Shown here one piece after another: positions 1 to 8,670 of a stretch of DNA of 64,000 nt (position 1 is its first letter; every line of letters starts with the position of its first letter). Both the position numbers and the translations under genes were made by a program. Under the pieces are notes generated by a model. The model was given only the letters and a program-made list of their open reading frames with translations, ran no database searches and was not told the origin of the DNA. Source of the DNA: Bacteroidota bacterium (GTDB lineage Bacteria; Bacteroidota; Bacteroidia; Bacteroidales; Cfx3-03); assembly GCA_013390605.1 (NCBI GenBank), contig JACAUB010000001.1, positions 5,060,754 through 5,124,753 of the forward strand. Direction: 5' to 3'.

Positions 1-183
1 TTGTAAAAACATACTCGTTTGATTACTAAGTTTATCAAACGCAAATGTTATTTCAGAAGGTTTTTTTAGATCTACTAAATAAGGCGATCCATAATCTTTA
101 ATGGCTGCTGATTTTAAACCTGCTGATAAAACGCGTAGATAAAAGCGGAATTTAATAGATAGTATAATGAATAATGTATTATT

Positions 184-212
184 AAGGGCACGATTTGATT
201 TCTCGTGCCCTT
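184..212. terminator. Bidirectional hairpin downstream of the M16 peptidase gene
   Basis: A perfect 10-bp stem (AAGGGCACGA at 184-193, TCGTGCCCTT at 203-212) encloses a 9-nt loop. It lies 19 bp past the stop of the minus-strand M16 gene. The run downstream is T-rich on the plus strand and weaker on the minus strand, so it may stop transcription from both sides. The call rests on structure alone. Confidence 0.6.
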
Positions 213-230
213 GTTTTAAATTGTGCTTTG

Positions 231-3053
231 TTATTTTGTTACTGGTTTTCCGTCTTTATCTAACAATATCGGATCACCTAAACCAAGCTCTTTCAACTTT
301 TCAAATTGAGTAGCCTTATCGCCAACAATCAAGTAAATTAATTTATCTGGATGAATTAATTTCTGTGAAAGTTTAGCATGTTCTTCCGGTGTCATTTTTT
401 GAACAATAGCTTCACGCTTTTTAATGTAATCAAATGGGAAGTTATAAGTTACAATTGGTCCAAGCATCTCGTTTAGCTGTTGCAATGTTTCGAATTTCCC
501 TGAATTACTCTTTAGCAAAGTACTCTTTACTTGATCAAGATCTTCTTTCGCAATTCCTTCAGTATACTTTTTAATCTCATCACGGATTATCTGCGTAGTC
601 TCGAATGTTGAATTCGACTGTACTGCAGTACTTGCAAGAAATTGACCTACATAAGCAGCGCCAGTAAATCCGGAACGAGCACCATAGGTAAATGATTTTT
701 TCTCACGTAAAATCATATTTAAGATTCCATTGAAGTCGCCACCTAATTTGTAGTTTATCACAACAGCTTTATAATAATCCGGATCTATAAAGCTAGGTCC
801 TGAATGTCCTACAAATACTTGTGATTGTTTTGCATTTGGTACATCTACAAAATAAATTCCCGGTTTAGCAGAAGTAATACTTGAAACCTCTGGGATCTTA
901 ACATCCTTTGTTTTCCAATCTTTTAATCCATTAAATAGAGAAACTGCTTTCTCCTGGGTTATATCTCCCACTATGCTAATCTTTGCTACTGAAGGCGCAA
1001 AATAGTGATCATAATAGTTTTTAAGATCAGTAAGCTTTATTTTTTCAACTGATTTTATTGTTCCGGCAGCTTCGTTAAATAGAATGTTATTGGTTCCATA
1101 AACCAATTTACTGAATACACTTTGCGCAATTGAGGTCGGAGAAGTTTCAGTTCTTTTTAACCCTTCTATTGTTTGTCTTTTTGCAAGTGTAAATTCTTTT
1201 TCATCCCAGCGCGGTTCATACAACATCTCTTTAGCCAGTGCAAATGTTTCATCTAATTTGCTTGAAAGACAACTTCCGGTTATTAAAATAGACTCTTTAC
1301 CCCCCGAAATATTTATATTCGCACCTAAATCCTGCATTGCTTCATCCAGCTCAACAGGCGTTTTTGACTTCGTGCCTTGATTCATTAATCGTGCTGTTAA
1401 TGAGCCAACGCCAATCAAATCAGGATTGTCAAGAAGCATTCCGCCTTTCAGAATAATTGAGAATTCCACCAGTGGTATTTGACTTTTTTTAATTCCAAAA
1501 ACAGGAATTCCGTTGGCTGTTTTATCTTTCCAGATTTTTGGAAGTGTAACAACTGGATCAGGACCTTTAACGGGCTCTTTTGTTCTGTCAATCTTTGAAG
1601 GTATGGGTTCGTACTTAGAAGCTACGGTTTCTTTTTTCTTCGTTCCTTGCTTGTCTATAGACTCCTCTTGCACCACCCACAACTTTGAATTTGATGCTGC
1701 TAAATCCGCTTTACCCTTAGGGACAATACTGGTGATCAGATAATTTTGATTCTTGATATATTTGTTATAAACTCTCCAGATATCATCTTTTGTCACACTC
1801 ATCCTATTGTTGAAATCAGTTGTCATGAAATCTGGCGATCCGTTAAAAATATTGTAATCTCCTAACAACCTTGCTTTGTTTAAAACACTTCCACTCTGTC
1901 TGTAGAAACCATATTCAATACCTGCTTTTTGTCTTTCTACATCTTTATCTGTAAATCCATCTTTTTCAAATCGTTGAAAAGCTTCTTTTACGGTAACTTC
2001 TACATCGCTTAATTTAATGTTTGGTAATGCAGTAACTGAAATGTCGAATGTTCCGGTAATCTCTGAGCTGCTGTGACGTGCTGAAACTGAAAGGGCAAGC
2101 TTTTTCTCTTCAACAATTACCTTATATAGAGGGGAGTTATTTCCTCTCGCAAAAATACGTCCGAAGAAATCAAGGGCATAAGCATCTTTATTATAATCTT
2201 CAACAGTAGGGAACTCCATTGTAAGTCTGGGTGCATTCGCAAGATTATCTTCACAATATGCTCTTACTGTTTCATTCAGCGTAACTCCCATTTTAGGTAA
2301 TGGTTGAAGTGCCGGACCGGATTTTATTTCGGCAAAATATTTTTCAATCCACTTCTTTGTTTGAGCTACATCAATATCACCGGCTACAATTAATGTAGCA
2401 TTACTCGGTGCGTAATACTTTGCATGAAAGTCTAATACATCCTGAAGTGAGGCGGCTGCAAGATCTTCCAAATCGCCAATAACAGTATGTCCGTATGGAT
2501 GGGTTGCCGGATACATTAGTTTAGTCGATATATATTGACTTTGCGAATAAGGTCTGTTATCTCCCTGACGTTTTTCATTCTGAACGACATTCTGTTGGGT
2601 GACAAATGTTTCCTGATTTACTTTGCTTAAAAGGAATCCCATTCTGTCTGATTCCATCCATAATGCCATTTCAACAGCATTTTTGGGAACTACTTCAAAA
2701 TAATTTGTTCGATCAGTGTTTGTGGAACCATTTACACTCGTTGCACCAGCAGTCTGAAGTTTCTTGAACCATTGTCCTTGTGGAATATCTTGCGATTCGT
2801 TGAACCTAAGATGTTCGAACAGGTGGGCAAATCCTGTTTTGCCTTGAACCTCTCTTGCTGAACCAACATGATAAACTACATACACTGCTGCTATTGGGTT
2901 CGATTTATCAACATGCAGAATTACATTCATTCCGTTGGATAGTACATATTTTTCGTAAGGGATTTTAAATTCCTTGTTCTTCTCCACGCCAAAAAGTGCG
3001 ATGTTAAAGCAAAGTGATAGCGTAATTACCATAAATGACAGTTTGTTTTTCAT
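231..3053 (-). CDS. Secreted M16-family zinc metallopeptidase (two-unit, 940 aa)
   Basis: An insulinase/pitrilysin-type peptidase predicted to act in the periplasm or at the outer membrane. The N-terminus has a short basic start and a hydrophobic signal segment (about residues 5-22). The inverted zinc motif HLFEH is at residues 77-81 and the third ligand Glu is in VVQNE near residue 160, so the first M16 unit is catalytic. A second M16-like unit begins near residue 510 and lacks the motif, as is usual for the fused 900-aa form in Bacteroidota. The gene stands alone, followed by a strong hairpin at 184-212. Its substrate cannot be inferred from the sequence. The family call is secure. Confidence 0.93.
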   Translation of the reverse strand: MKNKLSFMVITLSLCFNIALFGVEKNKEFKIPYEKYVLSNGMNVILHVDKSNPIAAVYVVYHVGSAREVQGKTGFAHLFEHLRFNESQDIPQGQWFKKLQTAGATSVNGSTNTDRTNYFEVVPKNAVEMALWMESDRMGFLLSKVNQETFVTQQNVVQNEKRQGDNRPYSQSQYISTKLMYPATHPYGHTVIGDLEDLAAASLQDVLDFHAKYYAPSNATLIVAGDIDVAQTKKWIEKYFAEIKSGPALQPLPKMGVTLNETVRAYCEDNLANAPRLTMEFPTVEDYNKDAYALDFFGRIFARGNNSPLYKVIVEEKKLALSVSARHSSSEITGTFDISVTALPNIKLSDVEVTVKEAFQRFEKDGFTDKDVERQKAGIEYGFYRQSGSVLNKARLLGDYNIFNGSPDFMTTDFNNRMSVTKDDIWRVYNKYIKNQNYLITSIVPKGKADLAASNSKLWVVQEESIDKQGTKKKETVASKYEPIPSKIDRTKEPVKGPDPVVTLPKIWKDKTANGIPVFGIKKSQIPLVEFSIILKGGMLLDNPDLIGVGSLTARLMNQGTKSKTPVELDEAMQDLGANINISGGKESILITGSCLSSKLDETFALAKEMLYEPRWDEKEFTLAKRQTIEGLKRTETSPTSIAQSVFSKLVYGTNNILFNEAAGTIKSVEKIKLTDLKNYYDHYFAPSVAKISIVGDITQEKAVSLFNGLKDWKTKDVKIPEVSSITSAKPGIYFVDVPNAKQSQVFVGHSGPSFIDPDYYKAVVINYKLGGDFNGILNMILREKKSFTYGARSGFTGAAYVGQFLASTAVQSNSTFETTQIIRDEIKKYTEGIAKEDLDQVKSTLLKSNSGKFETLQQLNEMLGPIVTYNFPFDYIKKREAIVQKMTPEEHAKLSQKLIHPDKLIYLIVGDKATQFEKLKELGLGDPILLDKDGKPVTK

Positions 3054-3424
3054 TGTTCCTCCATAATTTTAGGGTTGATAAAATTAAATTGACCGTGGCC
3101 ACTTCTTATTTCTGGTAGATCAAAGTATGGGTGATAAATAAATGTATTTTTTTCTGGCTTGAAATTTTAAATTTTAGTTCAGATTGATAAGTCAATTAAA
3201 ATTCTTGAAGAATATTTCAATAGTGAATTTTTAGTAAAGCTATGATTTTTATTTTAATAAGAGATAAAGTCTTATGTTTTTAAATTCTTTCTTTCTAGTT
3301 TTTGGAGATTATAGAAGATGTTTCTGGAGAATTAATTTTATTTCTTCACTTTGTCTAATATTCTATATTCATCATTTCCATCAACGTAATTAAGATCCGG
3401 TAGTGATCAAACGATAAATGGATC

Positions 3425-3563
3425 TTTATATACCCCTTTAGATGAATTAAATTTCGACGGATAGATGATCAGATAGTTGACATATTTGACTTCTACAAGC
3501 CTGAAAGCTTAATCGATTAATTTTGACCATATTTCAAATCAATTCATCTAACGGGTTTATATA
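3425..3563. mobile_element. Candidate MITE-like element with 15-bp inverted ends and 8-bp flanking repeats
   Basis: CCCTTTAGATGAATT at 3434-3448 is mirrored by AATTCATCTAACGGG at 3541-3555, matching at 14 of 15 positions when inverted. Outside these ends the same 8-mer TTTATATA occurs at 3425-3432 and 3556-3563, like a target-site duplication. The 92-bp interior has no usable ORF. No transposase is nearby, so the element would be non-autonomous. The flanking repeat is AT-rich, so chance is possible, but its exact position against both ends is notable. The rest of the 3054-3684 gap holds no gene that I can support. Confidence 0.5.
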
Positions 3564-3631
3564 ATTTGTAACTAGTTGGTATATTAGTAAATGTGAATCA
3601 AAATTAATGCATAGTTAATATGAAATTAATC

Positions 3632-3659
3632 TTGTTCGGAGTTTATAGATCTATTTTTG
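3632..3659 (+). promoter_or_regulatory. Bacteroidota-type promoter for the DedA gene
   Basis: TTG at 3632-3634 is followed after 17 bp by TATTTTTG (3652-3659), fitting the TTG / TAnnTTTG consensus of the primary sigma factor in this phylum. Transcription would start near 3665, about 20 nt before the DedA start codon. Confidence 0.55.
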
Positions 3660-3684
3660 GACGATAACATTAAGAATCTTAGTA

Positions 3685-4293
3685 ATGCCTCTTGATTTAA
3701 TATTATATATCACGAAATACGGGTATCTGGCTATTTTTTTACTCGTTTTTCTTCAGGAAATAGGAGCTCCCAATCCCATTCCCAACGAATTGGTGCTTCT
3801 CTTTTCCGGATACATGATATTTTTAGGGATACTTAAACTACCATTAGTTATCCTCGCTGCTATACTTGCCGACTTTATAGGAACCAGCATATTGCATACT
3901 GTGTTTTATTTTTCAGGAGCTTACATTCTTCAACACAAACCACGTTGGTTACCAATTCCAACCCAAACTATTCATAAACTTAAACAACGAATTTCTAAAA
4001 ATGGCCTTGGTGGAATTTATATTGGTCGACTAACTCCTTTTATTCGTGGCTATACATCTGTCATTGCCGGATTACTTCAAATTGAAGCCAGAATATTTTT
4101 ACCAATTGCGTTGATCACTGCTTCGATCTGGGTCACAATGTATGTAACGGCTGGTATTTTACTAGGCCCTTTCTGGAGTCAGGTTGTGGCAAATATCAAT
4201 AATATTAAATATTACATGTTGTTTATATTTTCTGCTGGTCTATTAATCATCATTATCCGTTCATTAATAAAATACAGAACTGTAAAAAGATGA
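3685..4293 (+). CDS. DedA family inner-membrane protein (202 aa)
   Basis: A polytopic membrane protein of the DedA/VTT (SNARE-associated) family. The N-terminal segment carries the family's acidic/proline signature (LQEIGAPNPIPNE, about residues 23-35). The conserved G-R-x-x-P-x-x-R region appears as GRLTPFIRG near residue 112, and four to five hydrophobic segments span the chain. DedA/VTT proteins are linked to lipid scrambling and undecaprenyl-phosphate or phosphatidylethanolamine recycling. Its exact lipid substrate is unknown. A canonical promoter sits 26 bp upstream. The next gene is a glycosyltransferase 152 bp away, so an envelope-lipid theme is possible but unproven. Confidence 0.88.
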   Translation: MPLDLILYITKYGYLAIFLLVFLQEIGAPNPIPNELVLLFSGYMIFLGILKLPLVILAAILADFIGTSILHTVFYFSGAYILQHKPRWLPIPTQTIHKLKQRISKNGLGGIYIGRLTPFIRGYTSVIAGLLQIEARIFLPIALITASIWVTMYVTAGILLGPFWSQVVANINNIKYYMLFIFSAGLLIIIIRSLIKYRTVKR

Positions 4294-4358
4294 ACACTAA
4301 GTGGGCATTCTTTCTTTTGATTTGAAATATAAGTGGCATGCAAGTGAATGATAAAATG

Positions 4359-4445
4359 ATGAAACGAGCATGTTCTAAAAGTAAAGAAGCTAAAACTAAT
4401 TTAATATACGAGTTCTATAAACCTTAATTTAAAAACTTATAACTG
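4359..4445 (+). repeat. Copy A of a repeated promoter/leader block (upstream of the GT4 gene)
   Basis: A 57-bp core (4359-4415) matches copy C at 58014-58070 without gaps. The first 16 bp (ATGAAACGAGCATGTT) are identical and the last 19 bp match at 16 positions; the middle is diverged but has the same length. The core contains the near-palindrome GAGCATGTTC (4366-4375), identical in copy B. Exactly 30 bp separate the core end from the GT4 start codon, the same spacing as between copy B and its gene. This looks like a shared operator or promoter region. Confidence 0.5.
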
Positions 4446-5483
4446 ATGAAAGTACATGTTGTTTCGGAATCAATATATATTACAAAAGGCAATGGTGTCC
4501 ATACGGCTTTTATGGAATTAATCGAATTACTGAAAGAAAAAAATGATGTAGAGGTAGTTGTAAATGAGGAAGGTCATGGCGATGTTTTTCATTGTCATAC
4601 TTATGGGCCGTATTATTTTTGGAAAGGTCTACGATATAAGGGGCGAAGAATCCATACCGTACATGTTATTCCTGATTCTATCAAAGGGTCATTGCCTTAT
4701 TGGCGAATATTTATGCCTTTTGTTAAATGGTATTTCAAGATGGTTTATTCGTATGCAGATGTTTGTCTAGCCATTTCTCCAATGGTTGAACAAGGAATCA
4801 AAGATCTGGGTGCTAATACACGAATAGTAAAGCTATCTAATCCTATTCATGTTGAAAAATGGAAACGTACAGCTGAAATGCGAAGTGAGGGACGTAGAAT
4901 GTTAGGTTTATCAGATACTGATTTTGTAGTATTAGGAGTGGGGCAACTACAAGGGAGAAAAGGGGTAGAAGATTTTCTCGATGTTGCTGAATCCATTCCT
5001 GAAGCGCAGTTTGTTTGGGCCGGTGGCAGGCCTTTTGGTGTATTTACTGAAGGTATAACGCGAATTGATGCAAAAGTTGCAAAGTCAGCACAAGTTAAAT
5101 TTACCGGGATGCTCGATTTAGATAAAATGCCTTTTATATATGCGGCAGCTGATTTATTATTATTTCCTTCTTATCAGGAGAACTGTCCGTTGGCTCCGCT
5201 GGAAGCTGCAGCTTCAGGTATGCCAGTAGTTTTCAGGAATATTAAAGAATATACTTTACTATATGAAAATACTTATCTGAAAGCGAATACTACATCTGAG
5301 TTTATTGAACTTACAAGAAGATTGATGCACGACAAATCTTTCTATGAACAAGGCTTGAAAATTTCAGAAGAGATGATCATGCAATTTGATAAAAAGATAA
5401 TCAGGGAAAAGTTGATACAACTCTATCAGGAGTTAAGTTATAATAGAAATAGAATCCCGCTTCACAAATTGTCTGTCCGATAG
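4446..5483 (+). CDS. GT4-family glycosyltransferase (345 aa)
   Basis: A GT-B fold glycosyltransferase, retaining family 4. The C-terminal donor-binding half shows the E-x7-E type motif ENCPLAPLEAAASG near residue 245 and the GQLQGRKG loop near residue 175. There is no signal peptide or membrane helix, so it is cytosolic or membrane-associated. The N-terminal TKGNGVHTAF resembles the acceptor loop of some glycolipid glycosyltransferases, which would fit a diacylglycerol-type acceptor; that is inference only. No sugar-nucleotide or polysaccharide cluster surrounds it, and it is transcribed alone after repeat copy A. Confidence 0.82.
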   Translation: MKVHVVSESIYITKGNGVHTAFMELIELLKEKNDVEVVVNEEGHGDVFHCHTYGPYYFWKGLRYKGRRIHTVHVIPDSIKGSLPYWRIFMPFVKWYFKMVYSYADVCLAISPMVEQGIKDLGANTRIVKLSNPIHVEKWKRTAEMRSEGRRMLGLSDTDFVVLGVGQLQGRKGVEDFLDVAESIPEAQFVWAGGRPFGVFTEGITRIDAKVAKSAQVKFTGMLDLDKMPFIYAAADLLLFPSYQENCPLAPLEAAASGMPVVFRNIKEYTLLYENTYLKANTTSEFIELTRRLMHDKSFYEQGLKISEEMIMQFDKKIIREKLIQLYQELSYNRNRIPLHKLSVR

Positions 5484-5733
5484 TCAATCCGTCTTCTAAT
5501 CATTTATATTTTAGTACTATTATGAAAATAGATTATGATAAGAGTCCTGATCGATTTAATCCTTATTCCCTGAAAATCAGAACTAATCGGTTTCGTATAT
5601 GCCTTAATATGATTGAAAAAGAAATGATTTAAATAAAACATTATTGATTCTTCTTATCATAACTTCAGGCTTTTCTAATCCGCCATTAGCAGTTGTCGTA
5701 AATATAGAACTGTCAGGATCGGTATATTATGAT

Positions 5734-7152
5734 TTACTTTAATGGTAATTTAGACTCAAATACTTTAAATCTAGTGTCAAGGTTTCTTAACAATTGTTTT
5801 TTAACGGCATCCTCTTTAATAAAACTATATGTAATACTATTGTACACAAACTGTTTTATATCTGAATAGCTGATGTTTCTATATCTCTTTGCAAGTAGTA
5901 CATATTGTTCTGTCATGCTGGTTCTTAGAATGCCCGCGTCGTCAGTACTAATTACGATAGGTACTCCAAATTCCTTATAGAGGGTTATTGGATGACGATC
6001 ATCTTTTACTTTTAAAATAAACTCATTACTTGCCAGATTTATTTCTACCGGGATTTTATTCTTGCTCATATAGCGTAATAGCTCATAGCAATTCTCTTCA
6101 TAAGGGATGTCGACACCGTGACCTATCCGATTTGCTTTTGCAGTATAAATAGCTGAACTTATATGCCATGTAAGTTCTTCCGGCTGGACAAGTCCTATTG
6201 TAAGTTCACCCGCATGCAAGGTGTATTTTACATCAGGAAAACGAGAATGACAATATTTAAACATGAGCATGTGTAACCAGTAATCTTTCATCGAAACTTC
6301 ACCATCTTCAGGCGCAACGATATTTACTCCTGCAATTAAAGGACTATTATTTGCTGAGATAAAACTTACAACCAGTCTTTTAAAGAGATCAACCGGATCC
6401 ATAAATCGTAGTACGAAATTTTGATATCTCATTGTAAAATGATCATCATCTATCTTTAAACTGTTATGCCGTTTTGCAATAAAATCTTTGTTGAAACTTT
6501 CTGCATATCCTTTCGCACCTCTTTGAAGAAAAGTATAGTATAGCGAGTCAAACAACTGCATAATCGCTTTCTCATTATGGTTTTCTGATAATTGACGCAA
6601 TTGGGGATTGTAAATATTTAAATCAGCACTCGGCATTTCAAAAATTACGGGAGATAATTGTGTTTCAATGTAGCTTAAGTTTTCTTTAATAGCTCTGTTT
6701 TTTAATTCTAGTAATCCTTCATCGAAATGACCATCTATAACATGCCAAAACTTATCAAAAGAATCGAAAAATAATTTATCAGAAGGGTAATCCACATTAT
6801 TGTAGTCTTTTACTGACCAATTCTGCATAATTTTTAACTTATATTTTTCTAGTTCGCCAGAACGCTGTAGTGTCGAAAATTGTTTCCATGATCCGTTTGA
6901 AGGTTTCTCTTTTTCAACCTGCATTGTTTCAGTGTTCAAATAAAGATTCTCTGATATGGCTCGTTTAAGAAGTGATTCGGCATATATTGCTCCTGAATAA
7001 TGATGATGTAAATCGCCACCTTTAGGCATTTGAGAGAAGAATGCAATTAGGGAAGCTTCATTGTTTCTTATTTTTTCAAAGTATTGATTTACATTCTGAG
7101 AAAAACCGATATTTAGTATGAGTGTAAGCGCAAGCGTTAAAAGAAATTTCAT
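5734..7152 (-). CDS. Exported adenosine-deaminase-like metallohydrolase (472 aa)
   Basis: An amidohydrolase-superfamily protein of the adenosine/AMP deaminase type. A signal peptide (about residues 1-18, ending GFSQ) indicates export. The metal-binding HxH is in DLHHHYSGA near residue 50, HAGE carries the catalytic Glu and metal His near residue 316, IGHGVD follows, and STDDAG near residue 403 holds the last metal Asp pair. It is longer than cytosolic Add (about 330-350 aa), with an extra N-terminal part like secreted ADGF-type enzymes. It probably deaminates adenosine or a related nucleoside in the periplasm. The neighbours give no pathway context. Confidence 0.85.
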   Translation of the reverse strand: MKFLLTLALTLILNIGFSQNVNQYFEKIRNNEASLIAFFSQMPKGGDLHHHYSGAIYAESLLKRAISENLYLNTETMQVEKEKPSNGSWKQFSTLQRSGELEKYKLKIMQNWSVKDYNNVDYPSDKLFFDSFDKFWHVIDGHFDEGLLELKNRAIKENLSYIETQLSPVIFEMPSADLNIYNPQLRQLSENHNEKAIMQLFDSLYYTFLQRGAKGYAESFNKDFIAKRHNSLKIDDDHFTMRYQNFVLRFMDPVDLFKRLVVSFISANNSPLIAGVNIVAPEDGEVSMKDYWLHMLMFKYCHSRFPDVKYTLHAGELTIGLVQPEELTWHISSAIYTAKANRIGHGVDIPYEENCYELLRYMSKNKIPVEINLASNEFILKVKDDRHPITLYKEFGVPIVISTDDAGILRTSMTEQYVLLAKRYRNISYSDIKQFVYNSITYSFIKEDAVKKQLLRNLDTRFKVFESKLPLK

Positions 7153-7489
7153 ATTCTATATTTTAGATTTCAGGTTATTTATGAAATAAAAGTTGTGAGG
7201 AGCCATGCTTTAATTCATCTTTCAAAAAGCAATTATATCAACCTAAATGAGTTGCTTCTATGCTCATAAAACAATTATTATTTTTCAAAATTACTACTTT
7301 ATCATTAAAAACTGATGGAATTTATTTTTATTGACAACCGATAACAAATGAAAGATTAATAGCATTTTACCACTTGTAGAATATAGATTGCAATTTTGTT
7401 TCTTAAGTGTTCTTTTAATGGTTTGATACTTTTGATTAGAAAAACCTAATGAATAAGAAACTTACTTATCTTTGGTTATTGTAGTATAA
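7153..7489. other. Divergent intergenic region between adenosine deaminase and ChaN-like genes
   Basis: An AT-rich region of 337 bp between two divergent genes, with no supported ORF. It holds the -7 box for the plus-strand gene (7467-7474). A weaker minus-strand box, TAATTTTG (plus 7286-7293), lies 134 bp from the deaminase start and has no recognisable -33 partner. Confidence 0.5.
7467..7474 (+). promoter_or_regulatory. -7 promoter box (TATCTTTG) for the ChaN-like gene
   Basis: TATCTTTG fits TAnnTTTG exactly, but I see no TTG at a suitable distance. Transcription would start near 7480, leaving about 10 nt before the ATG at 7490 or 28 nt before the ATG at 7508. This favours the downstream start. 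Confidence 0.4.
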
Positions 7490-7507
7490 ATGATAGCACG
7501 TAAAAAG

Positions 7508-8371
7508 ATGAAAAAATATCTGATGTTGGCAGCTGTAACATTCACTCTATTTGCATTTATGAGTGATAAAAAAGCATATCAATTATTTGATACCAATGGG
7601 AAAGAATCCCAATATGTTAAACTGCTGGAAGCTGCTAAAAATGCTGATGTAATTCTTTTTGGTGAGTTGCACGATAATCCTATTGATCATTGGCTGGAAC
7701 AAGAATTAACGAAAGATCTTTATACGATAAAGAAGCAAAATCTTATATTGGGTGCTGAAATGTTCGAATCTGATGATCAGATTACTGTCGATGAATACCT
7801 TTCAGGTGCTGTTTCCGAAAAGACATTAAAAGAAGAAGCCAAGCTATGGACCAATTTCCCCAGCGACTATAAGCCTTTATTAGATTTTGCTAAGAAGAAT
7901 AAACTACAATTTGTAGCTGCCAATATCCCTCGTCGGTATGCCAATATGGTTTATACAAAAGGATTAGAAAAACTTGATAGCATCAATGGAGAAGCCAAAA
8001 GATGGATTGCTCCACTTCCAATTCAATATGATGGGACACTGAAGTGTTATGCAGATATTTTCAAACAGGCTCAGGGTCATGGAGGTCAAAACCTGCCTAA
8101 GGCACAAGCTATCAAGGATGCGACTATGGCATACTTCATTCTGAAGAATATCTCTGTCGGGAAGACCCTCATTCATTTTAACGGTTCTTATCACAGTGAT
8201 TGGCATCAGGGAATCGAGTGGTATCTCAGAAAATCAAATCCAGCTTTGAAGATCTTAACCATTGGATCTACTGAACAGGAGAAGCTGGACGAACTGGACA
8301 AGGAAAACCTCGGGCTGGCTGATTTTATCCTTTGTACACCTGCATCGATGAGCAAAACTTATCGTCCTTAG
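7508..8371 (+). CDS. ChaN-like haem-binding / DUF399-family protein (287 aa)
   Basis: A member of the ChaN/Tiki-type family. The hallmark is an early GELHDNPIDH motif (about residues 46-55), where Glu and His form the conserved active or metal/haem site. The paired region HFNGSYHSD lies near residue 230. An N-terminal hydrophobic segment (MKKYLMLAAVTF) looks like a signal peptide without a lipobox Cys. I chose the ATG at 7508 because this signal follows directly and it leaves a usable leader after the -7 box; the ATG at 7490 would add six residues. Family members have been linked to haem uptake or proteolysis. The role here is not proven. Confidence 0.8.
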   Translation: MKKYLMLAAVTFTLFAFMSDKKAYQLFDTNGKESQYVKLLEAAKNADVILFGELHDNPIDHWLEQELTKDLYTIKKQNLILGAEMFESDDQITVDEYLSGAVSEKTLKEEAKLWTNFPSDYKPLLDFAKKNKLQFVAANIPRRYANMVYTKGLEKLDSINGEAKRWIAPLPIQYDGTLKCYADIFKQAQGHGGQNLPKAQAIKDATMAYFILKNISVGKTLIHFNGSYHSDWHQGIEWYLRKSNPALKILTIGSTEQEKLDELDKENLGLADFILCTPASMSKTYRP

Positions 8372-8670
8372 CTTTTTGTTTTATATACAATTATCTAAAA
8401 TTTTACTCACTCATTTATAGTTGTTCTATCTAAACGGTAAAACGATCAGGGACTTAATATCTATGGATTTTTATTGAACTAATTTTATTATAAATAGTTG
8501 TATTAGCAGTCTAAATTCAATAATCATACTTCGTTTTAATCCCCTTTCATTATAACTTGACGATTCCACCACTGTTTTAAAGGGGAAGTTTTTAATGTAA
8601 CGCTGCATAATCGGTCTTAGATCCGGCGTTTATCAATTAATGATGTAACACATTTAAAATTTCTTTAATT
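8372..8670. other. Intergenic region upstream of the acetyl-CoA synthetase gene
   Basis: There is no ORF here. A long-loop inverted repeat (CCCCTTT at 8541-8547 with AAAGGGG at 8579-8585) is followed by GAAGTTTTT and could be a weak terminator for the upstream gene or a leader structure for the synthetase. The 31-nt loop makes it a poor candidate. I found no exact TAnnTTTG box. Confidence 0.35.

Noticed and set aside
1..139. Open minus-strand frame at the left edge with protein-like composition (IKDYGSPYLVDL, EITFAFDKL)
   Set aside because: No convincing start codon; the frame runs on through the hairpin at 184-212 into the M16 gene in another frame. It may be the 5' end of a gene outside the window, but I cannot support its start or product.
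8541..8595. Attenuator-like hairpin upstream of acs
   Set aside because: The stem is 7 bp with a 31-nt loop and no competing structure or leader ORF was evident.
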